From: Pithys albifrons albifrons
Lineage: Eukaryota; Chordata; Aves; Passeriformes; Thamnophilidae
Direction of reading: 5' to 3'
NCBI RefSeq assembly: GCF_047495875.1
Contig: NC_092497.1
Location: 57,590,977-57,654,976 of the forward strand
DNA length: 64,000 nucleotides
Numbering within the stretch: position 1 is the stretch's first letter; each line of letters begins with the position of its first letter. The translations under genes and the position numbers were made by a program. Of the stretch, positions 1 to 13,081 are shown one piece after another. The notes beneath the pieces are model-generated. The model saw only the letters and a program-made list of their open reading frames with translations. It was not told the origin of the DNA and ran no database searches.

Positions 1-2037
1 CGCATCCTTGGCTGACTCCAGTGGCTGGAACCACATTCCATTGAGGCACAAACTCATGAAGGTCCTCCCCAGCACCTGGCACTGAGTCCTTGCAGCATGT
101 ACAGGACAGTGAGATTATGCAGAGAGGTGGGTAAGAGAAGCTTTAACAGGAAGATCAAAGAAGATGAGACAGAATGTGATCATCAGGAACAGGGCTCTGC
201 CAGAGGAGTGTACTGACTGGCCCTATTTTACAGGCAACTGATCACTTTGTACCCTTTCTGTCTGTCTTGTCTCTGTTTTTAAATGCTCTACCTTCCACTG
301 CTAATCTCTCTGCACCTCTATTTATTCTCTCACCCCACACAGTTCAGGGCCCCTGAGTTTCCAGGATGACCAGCTGCAAACTCCAGGTGGGTTTACCTCA
401 AAGTGGTGGCTGTAGTTGCTTGATAGCCCAGCAGCTATTGTGACTGTCAAGGTTTGTTTCTTGTCATTGTCACCCTGTTTGCTTTGTCAGGTGTGTGTCT
501 TGGTATGTTTTGCTTCCTGGCTTACCACTGATCCATTGGTTTGCCAGTCAAGTTCCAAATCAAGATAACCTGTCTGGGATAAACATTCTTGTACCCTCAC
601 ATGCCCATGTCAATTAGCGTGGCTGACCAAGTTTGGTTCTCATCACCACCTCCTGTATCATTTGGTGGTCAGGTTTGTGTCCCTGTATGTCCCTGTGTAT
701 GGCTTCCTCCTTTTCTGATTTGCTGTACTGAAAAAAGTCCTTGACCAAATACCCTTAAAAATGCTGATGTTCATTTTTACATGCTCTTCCTGTAGTCCTC
801 ATGGAACATTTTGTATCCACCAGCTTAAACTCTTTGCCTACCTCCTGTCTTCTTATGTCTGCAGTCTTGATTCCTACCACAGATTTTGTGCTCATGATAC
901 TGCTTTCCTCTTTCTCATTATTCTTGGTCTTACCCAACTTCTTCCATAATTTTGTCCCACTCAATCACAGGTAAGTCTTCAATTTAGTTACTCAAATTGG
1001 TGCATCCCATCTGTTGATGTCCAGTTGTCATTTCCTCTTTTTTTTATTTTTCTCAGATAGTTTGTCTTGTTTTCAGGCTTGTGCTTGCTCATTTTGTTTA
1101 GTCCAAGATGTCCAGCATTTCTTTGGCAGTGATTAAAAACACATCTATGATAGTTTGACCCAGGCTTTTTCCTGGTAACCAGATGTAAATGGGGGAGGGG
1201 AGGGCTTGTCTATCACAACATCTCATGGTGTTAAAGAATGCAAGAACCCTTCCTCAAACCTGCTTTCAATAAGTTGTATAATATGTCAGTGGTGGAGTTG
1301 GTATAGTTATTAACAGTCAACAACTTTTTCTAACAAGAGGATTTTTTAAAAAAATATTTTTTCCAAATCATTAACTTCTGGACTCTGCAGCATTCTCTAG
1401 GAAGGAGCTCTACAGCTTAATTGCAATTTGTTTAGGGAAAACGCCTCTTTTTTCTTGTGGTGTTGTTTTTGCTCTGAACCTGCCACCTAGTATTCTCTTT
1501 CTTACTGTGCTGAACTTAGGTGTTGCTATCACTGTCTGACTGCTTATTTTAGTCTTTTCTTAATAGATGTAGTTTATATTACCTTAATAGTATTCTAGTA
1601 TTTTCTTAATAGATGTAGCTTATATGATACTGTAATTATGTCACTTTCTAATTTAAGTGTTTTACTTTGCAATATTCAAAATCTTATTGCAAGGTTTTAG
1701 TTTCTTTCCATATGGGTTTTTTTATCTACATGTGAAACTTTTGAAGTTCCGCTTAATCTTTCCTTGGAGTAGAAAAGAATCAGTTTGCTTCAGCAGTAGA
1801 ATTGGCATTGTAAGATCCACCAGAAAGAGTTTTGCTAACTCTACTAGTGATGTAGGTGAAGGTGATCCTTGAATGTGATGCTATCAGAAAGAAAAGGACA
1901 TTGACAATGTCTTTGTTCTGTCAGCCCAGTCCCTGTGCTGTGTATCTACACTTTCTCATCAGTACAGGGGCAGTAGTCCAGCTAAAGAATTCTTACTATA
2001 TAGTGGCTAGAAAGTAGAACTCCCCTAAACAGTGTGT
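1..2037. other. Non-coding stretch, no recognised gene
   Basis: I see no gene here. The first kilobase is mixed in composition and rich in TG and CT words. It contains small opposed open frames near 755-964 (minus) and 761-949 (plus) that overlap each other almost completely, so neither is credible as a gene. A second weak frame at 1657-1872 has no recognisable domain. The only structure I can point to is the short tandem duplication at 1555-1646, listed separately. The first 700 bases could be an old repeat, judging from their higher GC, but I do not recognise one. Confidence 0.6.
1555..1646. repeat. Imperfect 46-bp tandem duplication
   Basis: Positions 1555-1579 and 1601-1625 are 25-base blocks that differ at one base (T versus C inside GTAG-TTATAT). 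They lie exactly 46 bases apart. The remainder of each unit is only weakly similar, so this looks like an old two-copy tandem duplication that has diverged over its second half. It has no coding content. Confidence 0.75.
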
Positions 2038-3075
2038 CGTGTGTTGACCTTGCCTGGACACCAGAACCCACCAAAGTCACTTTGTCACTCCTTTCCTCAG
2101 TTGGACAGGGGAGAAAAAATATAATGAAAGGCTTATGGGCTGAGATAAAGACAGGGACAGAGTACTCACCATTAATGGGTAAAACAGTCTTGAGGAAATT
2201 AATTTAATTCATTACCAATCAGAGTGAGATAATGAGAAGTGAACCCAAATTTTAAAAATAACTCCCCTGCCTTCTCCCCAGGTTTAATTTTGTTCCTGAT
2301 TCTCTGTCTCCTCTTTCCAGCAGTGCAGTGGGACAGGAATGGGGGTTGTGGTCTCTGCTGCTGCATCTTCCTCAGGGGAGGGACCCTTTCCCCTGCTTCA
2401 GTTTTGGGTGTCTCCCCTGGGAGACAGTCCTCCTTGTATTTCTCAAATGTCGGTCCTTCCCACAGGCTGCAGTTCTTCACTAACTGCTCCAGCCTGGGCC
2501 CCTTCTGTGGGCTGCAATCCTTCAGGAATGCACACTGCTCCAACCTGGGTGTCCCAAGGGGTCACAAGTGCTGCCAACAAACCTGTTTCAGTATGGGCTC
2601 CTCTCTTCATGCGGCCACAGGTCCTGTCACAGCCTCCTTCATGCATCCTGCTCACATGGTGTCCTCCATGGTCTGCAGGTTGATCTGTGCTCCACATGGA
2701 CGAAACTCAGCTGCAGGGACAGAGCTGCCTCACCATAGGCTGCACCAGGAGCTGCAGGGGAATCTGTGCTTTGAAACCTGGAGCACATCCTTGCCCTCCT
2801 CCTTCACTGACCTTGGTGTTCTTCAGAACTGCTTCTCTCACATATTGTCACTCCTCCCTCTGCCTGTAATTGCTCTTGTTTAGTACCTTTATAATTTTCT
2901 TAAATCTGTTGTCCTGGAGGTGCCACCACTGTCACTGATGGGCTCCGCCTTGGCCCGTGGTGGGTCTGTCTTTTATTCAGCTGGCACTGCTCTGTTGGAC
3001 ATTGGGGCAGCTTCTCACAGAAGCCACACTTGTAGTCCCCCTGCTATCAAAAAACCTTGCCATGGAAATCCAACA
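2038..3075 (-). mobile_element. Degraded avian ERV LTR, nearly full length, minus orientation
   Basis: This roughly 1-kb block is GC-richer than its flanks. I recognise it as an avian endogenous-retrovirus LTR read backwards. Landmarks in plus-strand order are GTTGACCTTG...GGACACCAGAACCC near 2042-2070, the CTCCTTTCCTCAGTTGGACA block near 2090, GAGATAAAGACAGGGA near 2141, repeated 'GGGCTGCAG/TTCTTCA' modules at 2460-2760, CTTCACTGACCTTGGTGTTC near 2802, and GATGGGCTCCGCCTTGGCCC near 2937. The end near 3075 (AACCTTGCCATG...CAACA) would be the U3 start. I cannot see a clean TSD, and many substitutions mark it as old. Long open frames through it (2239-2883 plus, 2199-2543 minus) come from the GC-rich modular repeats and are not genes. 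ERV class (ERVK or ERVL) is not resolved. Confidence 0.8.
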
Positions 3076-6000
3076 GAGCAGAAACAAGTCCTCAGTTTGA
3101 TTCTTGAAATCTCCCCCCAAAGTTTGTCAGTGCTTTTTGTCCTACAGTCCATGTTTTTTCATTTCAACAATTTCAGTGATGCATTTTCCCGGAATTAAGT
3201 CTTCAGGACTTCAAGGCACTGGAAAGGAAGATTTTCTTTCCAACTCAATATTCTGAGCAGCATTATAAGCTAAGCATCAGGATAGCATGGCTTAATTGCT
3301 ACCTTGAAATTTAGTAGTAGATTTAGGACTAAGTTACTTGTTTCAGTATACAAACATATAATTAAATAAATTTAAAAAAAACAAAACACATACACATATA
3401 TATAAAGTTACAAAACTACAATACATACATGAAATAAAATTGTTTTTCAATTTGTCTGCATTTTTGTTTATATAGAAACCTAGGCTAGTTCCAAAGACAG
3501 TTGCAAAGTAATAGTCTCTGACTCATTGAACAATGGCTCCCTCAGAATAAATTCATAGCATTCTATTGATACTGTAAAGCTGCAGACCTTACTTAATAAT
3601 ACCCCACAACACTTTACTAGGTCTGCTTTCTAAAAGTAGTAGAACCTATTTCTTTAAGGTGTCATGAATTTCTGTGCTAGGTTTGTTGGCTTAAAAAATA
3701 CACTTATGGATCTGCTGCCAGCCGAAACTGAAACAGCGAGTGGTGTTTAAAATAGTTAAAAATATCAGTGTTGATTATATATCTTTCTTATAGACTATAT
3801 GAAATTAGCTGAAAAAAGCTGGTATTTTAAAACTATTGAGCAGGAAACAAAATTAGCATGAACAGCAGGTGGCAGTGCTAGCAAGAGCAGTGGTTCTGAT
3901 GTGTGTTTGTATAGATTCAGCTCTTTGCAAAAGATAAGTTAAGTACCACCAAATCAGCAATGGCTTAGGATTTTTGGGTGAATAATAATGCGATATTGAC
4001 CAAATTGAAACAAACCTCTTATTTCAAGAGATTTTACCTGCTGAAAATGTGAAATACAAGGTTTTGTGGAGTTATTTTCATAAGGAGGGTTGTGTCTTGT
4101 ATAAAATAGAAAGCTTATTCTGTGCTTCCTTCTAGATAGAACTGCAAATGATTGTAAAAAGTTTATATAAGAAGAAATACAGTAAATTAACAGAAGTAAA
4201 AACTGATAAGTATGGTTATAAAATTTCAGACACATCACAATCCATAGTTATTCTGATGCTATTATTACAGATTTGTTAAATCTTTGCTAATGCAATGCTC
4301 TTTATCAAAGATCATGAGTCTGTTGATGTCTCAGAGAGCATTTATAAAACATTACTTAAACACCTTATCTAAAAGCCTATATTTTGGCATCCTCTCATAT
4401 TGTTGTGCTACATTACATTTATACTTTTCATTACAGAACAAATTGCTAAACTTATTAATTTTTTACTTAATTGACCCTTAGTGCAATTTACTGACACTTA
4501 TGACAGCTTAAACTCCTGCCAGTGGTTAGCATCTTGCAAGGAGCTGATGGAGAGGGTGACATTGCTGAGGTTCAGTGTGCTTGTGTTTCTACTGTTGCTT
4601 AGCTTAAAAATCATTCCAGCAATACAGAGTGCCAGGATCCTTCATGCAAGAGAGCGCAAGATCAGCCCCTGGTGATGACTGTCCCCTGGGATGCTCCTCA
4701 AGCATTGCTGTGAGGTTTCTGAAGAAAAGCCTGCTGTACATTGGTGAAGTGTACCCGCTGCGCTTCTTAAAAGGGAAAACTAGTGCAATTGTTAAAAAAA
4801 TCCAAGGTAAGATAAGTGTAGCTTGGAATGTTATCTTTAGAAGTCACAGGATAGTTTGTGGCACTGTGCAGAGTCTGTGGATGTTAAACTTCCTTGAGTG
4901 TAGTATCATTGTGAAAGTGAATTAGGTCATGTTGTTTCTGCTGTGTCTAATGATGACTCTCCAACACCCTCAGCTATATGGACCAGTCTGCTTTAATTAC
5001 ACCTTATCTAGTAAGATGAAGGTTTAAGACATTCAGAAGAAAGATGTAATAGAAAACAATTGTGTCTAAAATACAGTCTTCCATGGTTTTCATAAGGTAT
5101 CAGCTGATCCTTAGTATTCTGATTTGAATTCAAATTGTCAGTTTTCACTAGGTGACAGATTAGTATGGTTAGCACTAGAAGTTTAAGGGGCTCTAATGGT
5201 TCCATCATTTAGAGAAGAGTTAAAAAGGAGTTTGTGAAGTGTCTTACAGATGGTCAGTTTTTCAGTAAAACTTTACCCATAGAAACTCAGTAATTTATCA
5301 ATTCTGGCCTTGAGTAATCTCTGTGTTAAAGGACACTTCTTTTCAAATTGGTGTAATGAATTGATTTGTGCACGTTTCAAGCAGGGCTGCTTTTTCTGAT
5401 TTTTGGAATTGAATTTGCATCGCAATTAAATCATCTTTTGTATATAATTAAATCTATATTTGTTGTCTGCTTCAGTGAGTTCAAACTGAGTTTAAAAGGC
5501 AGAAATACAAGTTAAAAATATACAAATATGTTAATTAAAAAAAAAAGATATAATGAGATACTCTTCCATGGAATGTAGCAAGTGAGAAAGCTGGGTATGC
5601 TATGTTTTTATTTAGGCTATTTCAGTTGCTTTAAAACTGAAAAAAAAAAGAATTGATTTTGGCTTTAAGGGGTTTCAAAGTTTTCACAGAAATACTAAGT
5701 TGCTTTAACCTATTTCTTTAGTGGTGTTTTTGACCAGGCAAAGAGTGTGCCTATACTCCCTGCTAGGTATTCCTGAGCTTTTGAAATTGCTGTCTCTTTA
5801 GTAAGCTCTTACTTTTAGCAGTGAAATCCACTTGAGAGCTAGATTAAACTGGCTGTTTATGAGTGTGGTTCCAGTTAGACTGCTGATGCCTGGGCTAGCT
5901 CGTGTAGAACTGGCAGTGCAGCCTAACAATAGGACAGTGTGATAGCACTATGCTATTCATGTTGCAATATGCATTTGAAGTGGTGTTTGGGATCTATGAA

Positions 6001-8226
6001 AGATTTGAATGTTAGTACCTATTTATGTCAGAGGAATCACAGTAAGAAATGTATATGTGAATCAGTGGGGAAAAATTATTAGTTAATCATGTGATTTTGT
6101 CTGAGTACAGACAAGGGAGGGGATGTTACAAACACAATAATTGTTCACCATTGAAAACTCGCAGCATGAACTGAGACCCTCAGTCACTAGAGGGTTCTCA
6201 TGAGACACGAGAGAGTACAAGTTAGCGGATCAGTCAGGTTTCTGAAGAGCTTAAAGCAAACAAAATGCTGTCCCAGAGAAAAGGATTTTGTGTTTAGACA
6301 AATAAATTATTCATTGTATGTGCTAGTTCAGTTTTATGGCAAAATATATGGTTTGCAATACAGAGGCTAGGTAGTGTATATTTATCTGAGTTTGTGTATG
6401 TGTAAGGTAGAGGCACAAAGAGCACTTATGTATGCACAGTACAGAAAACTTGGTACTTTTCTCATGCTACAAAGCAAACAAGATACACTGGAAAAGAGCA
6501 AAGTAATATGTGGGGGTTGTCTTTCTCTATACACATACATATGATATGCGTTTGCTTTGGGTACATGTATTAGTTCTAATTTGTCATGTGAATTTTAAAG
6601 TCACTATCTCAAACGTGCAGAATCTGTGCAAGTACCTGATTTTGAGTGCAACTTACTCTTTCTTTGCAAGGACCAAGTTATGTTTTGGTTTTGAAATGTC
6701 AGTTCAGAGAATTTGTTTAATTGTAATCCGACACAAAGCAGTACTTGCCATAGAAAGCTCTTCCTTATCATTACTATGGGGAGCCAAAAGATGGAGAGGA
6801 AAATTATAAGGAAAAAACTAAATTAATGTACCCTTTGAATATCCACATAATCTCAGATTAGGCTTAAAAAGCATAAATATATTTAAATTAGGTATTTGCA
6901 TGGATTACAAGAAGATAAGTTCCAAAGGAGGTGAGATATTTGATTAAAAAAACAAAAACAAAGAAACCCAACCCCCCCACCACAAACATTCATTGCTAAA
7001 TGTTTGCAAAATGTGTTTATTTTACAGCAAAAAACACACTTCAGATGGATAATAAACATTGTAACTAGAAAGCTAGGTATGAGAGGATAAAAATTTTGCT
7101 CATGAGGCTAAAAGCTTATGTACTCAATTTTTCTGCTATGTACAAGTCTAAAAATGGTGTAACACCCATAAGGGAAGAAGTACTGTAGCTTATCTTTAGG
7201 ACCATAATATGTACAATTGAAATGGATGATTTTCAGGTACATAAAGTCATGATGCCATAATATTGAAACCATAGCTTCATAGTAACAGTATTAATATATG
7301 TGATGTTTGCTAAAACATTTTTTAAACCATATGATACAGGGCCAATTAATTCTGTCCCTGTTACCAAACTGTGGCTCATTTTTGTTTAACAGTAGTCAGT
7401 GTACCATATCTGTTTAACAATAATCTATAAGTAAATTAGCAAGAACTTAAAAGAAAATGACTTAAAGTAATTAGTAAGGACTTATAGAAGCCCAGGATCA
7501 GGCCCCTTTCAGTAAATTCTATAAAAATTCTTGAGTTAGTATGCATTAATTTATCCATTTAACTATTATAAAGGCAATGTTGTAATCAATTATTATCGGA
7601 AAACAGATTTATTCAAGATAAAGAATGGATTTAATTCTGTTTTTGGAAACATTTCAAGGGCTGCATGCTGCCAAATGAAATACACTCATAAAAATAACTG
7701 CATGCAATTCATGGTAGAGTATGTCTGAAAACCTGGTAATAGCATAAAGAAGACACCCTTGTTTTGTCAAAGGCAGCAAAATATTTTTTCACTGGAGAGG
7801 TGCCAGGTGTTCATCTATCTGTCAATTCATTTTAAATACATAGACCTATAAAACTAGGCCTTTATGTCCTGATAATATAATAACATGGCTACTTACAGTC
7901 TTTAGTGGAAATTAATCAGATATTAACTTCTCTTTGTTTTGCTGTGATGGTTTATGGAAATTACAAGAATTCTGCCATCTCAGAGAACATCTGCCTGACA
8001 CAGGCACAATGCAAAGCAACTGCAAACTTTCCCATGTATATCCAACATAGATATCCCTTAACTTTCTGTAAGACATCTACCAGTTGCTGTGGCTAAGGGT
8101 GAGGATGTATTTTCTCTGAATACTTTCATCTATTTAGGATAATTAATTCGAATTTTGCTTTCATTGCTTCTATCTCATCCAGAATCTTGAATTTGCTTAC
8201 AAATCCTTGTTAAGGTATAATAATAG

Positions 8227-8303
8227 TTTGGTTTTATTTTTGTTTGTTTGGGGTTTTTGTTTGTGTTTTGGGTTTTTTGAGTTTGTTTTTGTTTCTCTCT
8301 TTG
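8227..8303. repeat. G/T-rich simple sequence (TTTG)n-like
   Basis: An interrupted run of TTTG, TTTTG and GGGTTTTT words over about 75 bases, with almost no A or C. It looks like a degenerate low-complexity tract, or the remnant of a poly(A)-type tail read from the other strand. Similar but shorter tracts occur near 34155-34190 and 42252-42313. Confidence 0.75.
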
Positions 8304-11300
8304 TATGGTTAGAAGTAATCTGTGCTTGGCTGGTGAGTTTAGATTCTTTTTTGTTTCTTTTTGTAACTTCTGGTTATCATTAGTTTGTGTTCAAGCTGCA
8401 TCAGGAAATCCAGACAAAATCCTGTTCAGTATTGTGCAAGCTACATTAAAATTGTGCTAGGCTAAGGGATATTGCAGTATGATTGTAGAAGATGGATAGG
8501 GGGTTGAGATTCCAGGCATCTAAGAGAGATGTTTATTAATTATGGGCAACTAAGTGTTAATCTAGAGATGGCATAACTGACCTTGATTACAGCAGAATTC
8601 TCATGAACCACATACTACCTGCACTGTAACATTGCGACAATCTATTTAAAATTCATATTAATGCGTCGGGCTGTTGTGTGGCATGAAATAAGAAATAGCT
8701 GAAGTCCCTGAGAAAACAGGGAAAATAATAAAAGGTCTGTCATCCATGGATAGTAAAGCCAAAAGTTTTGACTATTGAAAAATATGGGTAATTTGGTTTG
8801 TTTTTCTTTTTTCCACTAGAGGGTGCACAAGGCATGGGAATAGGAAGAAGCCGAGTAAAATGCTACTTGCACCAGAGTCCAGGAAAACATGTCTGAGGAA
8901 TCTTCTATGTTTAGTATTTCAGGAAGCATTCAAAGGTTCCCCGACCATTTCTCTGAGTGTTTAAGGCTGCAGGTGTCTGTACTCTGGGTGGATTTAATGA
9001 TAGCTTTCTTTACCCAAGTCTTCTGGAAAACAAATTATCACTATTTTTGTAAACCTAAAATATGCTTAAACCTTTTCTTTAAGAGCACTAGAAGGAAAGA
9101 AGAATTTAATTTACTATTACAGTTTTAAGTATTATTGCCTTTTGTTCTCTGAACTTTGTAGGTACTTACATGAAATACAACTAATCCCTGGAGCTTACCT
9201 GTAAAGCTTCAATAAGAACCTCCCTTTTACCTACTTACTGGAGCTCAGGTATTGCATATCTGCAGGGAACATTGATAGAATAAAAAATTTAAGTGCAATA
9301 GCAGCTGATGCATAGGTTTATGGACCATAAAGTATTTTTTTTTAATTACTGAGTAATTTGAATTATTGAGTGTAGTTTTTCTGATCTTTTGGGTTTGATC
9401 CTCATTCCTGCTTTGTGTCCAAGTATGTGTTATTTCGTTTTGTTCCTTCAATGATGTTGCTTTTATAAATTTAGTTTTGGGTTCCAGAAACATACTAATA
9501 AGAAATTGGGACTGAAGTTGTCAAAAATGTTAACAGATTTTTTTTTATCTTTCCACTGGTTGATGTAAGGCACTCCAGGCACTCTTTAATACTTGATTTT
9601 CCATCTTTCAACTAATTAAAAGGTCTCTGGTGGAAGTAAGACATATGCCCAGAACCAGTTGGAAGATGTGTAAAATGTATGGCTACATGGAGTGCTCATT
9701 GTCTCACAGTATTCTTCTGAGACCAATATCCTTGGTCTGGGGACATCAGCTGTGGAGGATCTCATACATCACAACAACAGTATGAGAGCTGGTAGCAATT
9801 ACTAGCTGGCAACTGAGGTAATCTCTGTGCACTCTCTTCTTCAGTTTTGTCAGGAAGGATAATTGTGAGGGAACTGTGGTCAGATGGGTTGTGCATACAC
9901 AACTTGTATTTGTGTCTTCTCCTTTACTGTCTTAGTCCAAGGGCAGGTCCATTTTCTCCTTGTGTCTTGGCACCTTTGTTTTCCTGGAGCGAGCTATCAG
10001 GGCTGCCTTCTGGCAGTGCCTTTTGTAAAAAGGAGGAAGCACAATTAGGGAAAAAAAAGAAAGAAAAAAAGAGTACTCTGACTAAACTGTGTTATATAGT
10101 TTGATTATTTCAGTAAAGGTAAAGGTTATTCCTTTCCCTCCCACTCCATCTTCTGTGTAGTTAAATTTCAGACCATCTGGTACTATGAATATTTCTACTG
10201 TTAAACTTCACAGAGATCTCTGAGCAGCAGAGAAGAGTTAAGTGGTCGTGGAATTGGTCCACATCCTTACCCTTTATGCAGTGTGTAAATTCTGAGCTAA
10301 AGCACCTCTTCCAGGGCTAAAAGAGGAATTAATTTTCATATAGCACTGGTTCTGCAACCATCCTTTGGAGACTGCCAACTGCTGTTAAACAGTGCCATAT
10401 GTAGTGGGGTTTCTTGATGCAGGATAGACCTCTGAGCAGACCACATTTGTTTCATATAAAACTTTAGGACATAATTGCATACGGCTTTCATCACTATCAT
10501 CCTAGGATGCATTTTAATTTGTCTTACAGAGTTGAAAGGCTGTGTGTGCCCTTACTAATAATCTTGAATCATTCAGACCACTTGTTTATGTTGTTTGAAA
10601 TACTTTGTAAGCAGCTGCAGATACCAATTACAACTCTGTAAGAGGAAAAAAAATCAAAACAATAGTAAGTCCATTAAAGACTTAATGATATGCACCATTT
10701 TATCATGAGAACAAAGCAAACATTGAGAAGGAGTAGAGACATGGAAGATGAAAGCAGAAGACACATTTTCAGCATGTTAGAAAAAAAAATTATTGAAGAA
10801 GTTTCAAAAAAATTTTTCACTGCTATGCTTCCCTTCCTGTTTGGAGGTTGGAAGGAGAAAGTATTTCCTGCTCCCTTCTGAAAAGACGCAGAGGTTGTCC
10901 TTTTGCAGATTTTCTGCCTTTATTTTGTTTTTTTTTTAGTGTCAAGATTTGCATTGAAGTGTTTTAGGAAGCATAAGCAGCAGAAAAAGAGAAAAAAGCT
11001 GCCAAAAATATTGTTTAGGAGAAAGGACAGGGGGAAGCAAACGCAGCAATACCCTTTTCACCTATATACATGTACGCTTATTTTTTTCCCCATTCCATCT
11101 TTCTTCTGCTCACACCTGCTTCACACTGTTTATCTTTGCTTAGTCCTGCCATGATGATTCATGGTCACCCTGCACACTGTTTTTCAGGATCTTAGTACAT
11201 GGCTCACACACTGACAGCGCTTTGGAAAACTGTCCCAGGAGCTGAGTCAGACACGTGAACTAGAGAGGTCATTCTTCTGATCTCAGTGTTGTGTGGCTGT

Positions 11301-13067
11301 TGCAGCTGAAAGGGTACAGAGGAGAGTCCTTCTTTCAGGGAGCGAACTGTGCTGTTAGTATGGAACTGATTAAGCTTCAGTGACCTCTCAGCTGTCTTTC
11401 TAGGGAGCCATGGTCTGGCATTCCTAAATAGTATGAGGTCTAAATAGAATACAGTTCTCAAAACCTGAAAAACCATAGTAAGTACAGTATCTAAATTAAA
11501 AGTGATAAGCCATACAAATGTGTGCCAGTTTTTCCATGCACTTCAAAATTGGAGAATCAAGAAAAGAAAGAGCCTGAAGACAGAATGAGTTGTCTGTGTG
11601 GCGTCAATATATTGCGTGGTTCGTCAACACCACTGAGAGGCTGTTTCATATTACATTAGTTCAAAATGCAGCATGAGCAAAGGTGTCACACACTTTTTTC
11701 CTGTGTGCTTTGCCTCTCAGAAAGCCTTCAGAAAGCATAGCACATAGTTTAGCCAAAGGGTTCAGTTTGTACCAAATGTACAAAGTGTACTTTCTTTCTT
11801 TACCTCTTTGTAAGAAAAGATTAAATGTTTCAGGTTTGTGCCCAATCTAGGCATGAAACAAAATTGAAGGTAGTTCTAAACTAGATTTGAGGCCTTCAGG
11901 AGAGCCAGTAATTTAAACTGGCTAGTGCCTGCTTTATAGCTACAGTGGTGCTGCAAAGTGTCTGCAGGATGACTGAGAATTATAAACTGTGATTCTAGAT
12001 TCATGGGAAACGCCATATTTTTGATACCTTGCTAATAGTTTGGCAGGTAGTTCTTTCCATAGTGCTTCAGTTTTATTTTTTTTACAGAAACTGAATGGCT
12101 TTTTGACCATATTTCTTGAGGTGTGTTAGAGTTTTTACCCAGTGCAGATCAGGATTTTTCAAGAATGTCATCTGTTGCACTCCTGTATTTTGTGTAGTTG
12201 ACTCTATAATTAGCTGTGCCAAATGTATGCTTAGTGAACCTGTTTTTTGAAGTGGTTGCCAGAAGGATGTGACTTATCATGTCTTTTATAAACATACAGA
12301 TACTGCCATGTGCTAGCAATTTAAGCCAGCATTTGCAAGTTGATGGTGTAACAGTTAAATTACTAGTGCGATAATTGCACTAAGGGGTCCCAGAATGTAA
12401 TAGTAACAAAAGCTATGGCCAAATCATTTTGCTAACATGAAAAGGACATCTGGCCAAGCAGGCATAGTCTATATGAATTCCAAATTTTTAGGGCTTTAAG
12501 TCTATGCCTTCTGCAAAGAACCATATGTGTTTCTTGACCCCTTCTACATAAATGTATGTGTTCTCTGAAGTCATTTAATGTCTAACTTTGTAAGAGCCCA
12601 TATAATCTGCAACTAAATAATAGAAACTGTGGAGCACATGGTAGAAAACGATCCAAAATATTATTCTATCAAGACTTTTCGGTCAGCTATTGCATTTCAC
12701 ATCAGAGGATAAGGTATTTTGCTGGTGGCTGAAGTGAAACTTGTATAACCTTTGTCAAATTATGGCAATGTTGTTAGAATTAATTAGCCGACAATTTTTA
12801 ACTTTTTGAGATCCTTAGGTTAGATGCTGTAGAAGTGAAATAATTGCTTTATGCTTGTAAGAAATTTTGGTCATGGTAAATGAATAAAAGATTATGGTGA
12901 ATCATTATGTAGCAAATCCATAAAAATCATTATTAAAATAGAGGAATTAGCAGGTATAATATAGAATAATTAATAAATTAAGGTTGTGAGGGTTGGTATC
13001 AAGATGGAATAGTTTAGGTCCTTGATATGACAACACAGTTTATAAGTTTACATGGGAAATAGAACAC

Positions 13068-13081
13068 TTTTTTTTTTTTTT
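13068..13081. repeat. T14 homopolymer
   Basis: An uninterrupted run of fourteen T. On the minus strand it is a poly(A) run, but I found no recognisable retrocopy upstream of it, so I call it only a homopolymer. Confidence 0.85.

Noticed and set aside
2239..2883. 214-codon plus-strand open frame, the longest in the window, with 2339-2683 and 2199-2543 as companions
   Set aside because: It reads backwards through the GC-rich modular part of an ERV LTR. Several frames are open on both strands at once, as expected from composition. No domain is present.
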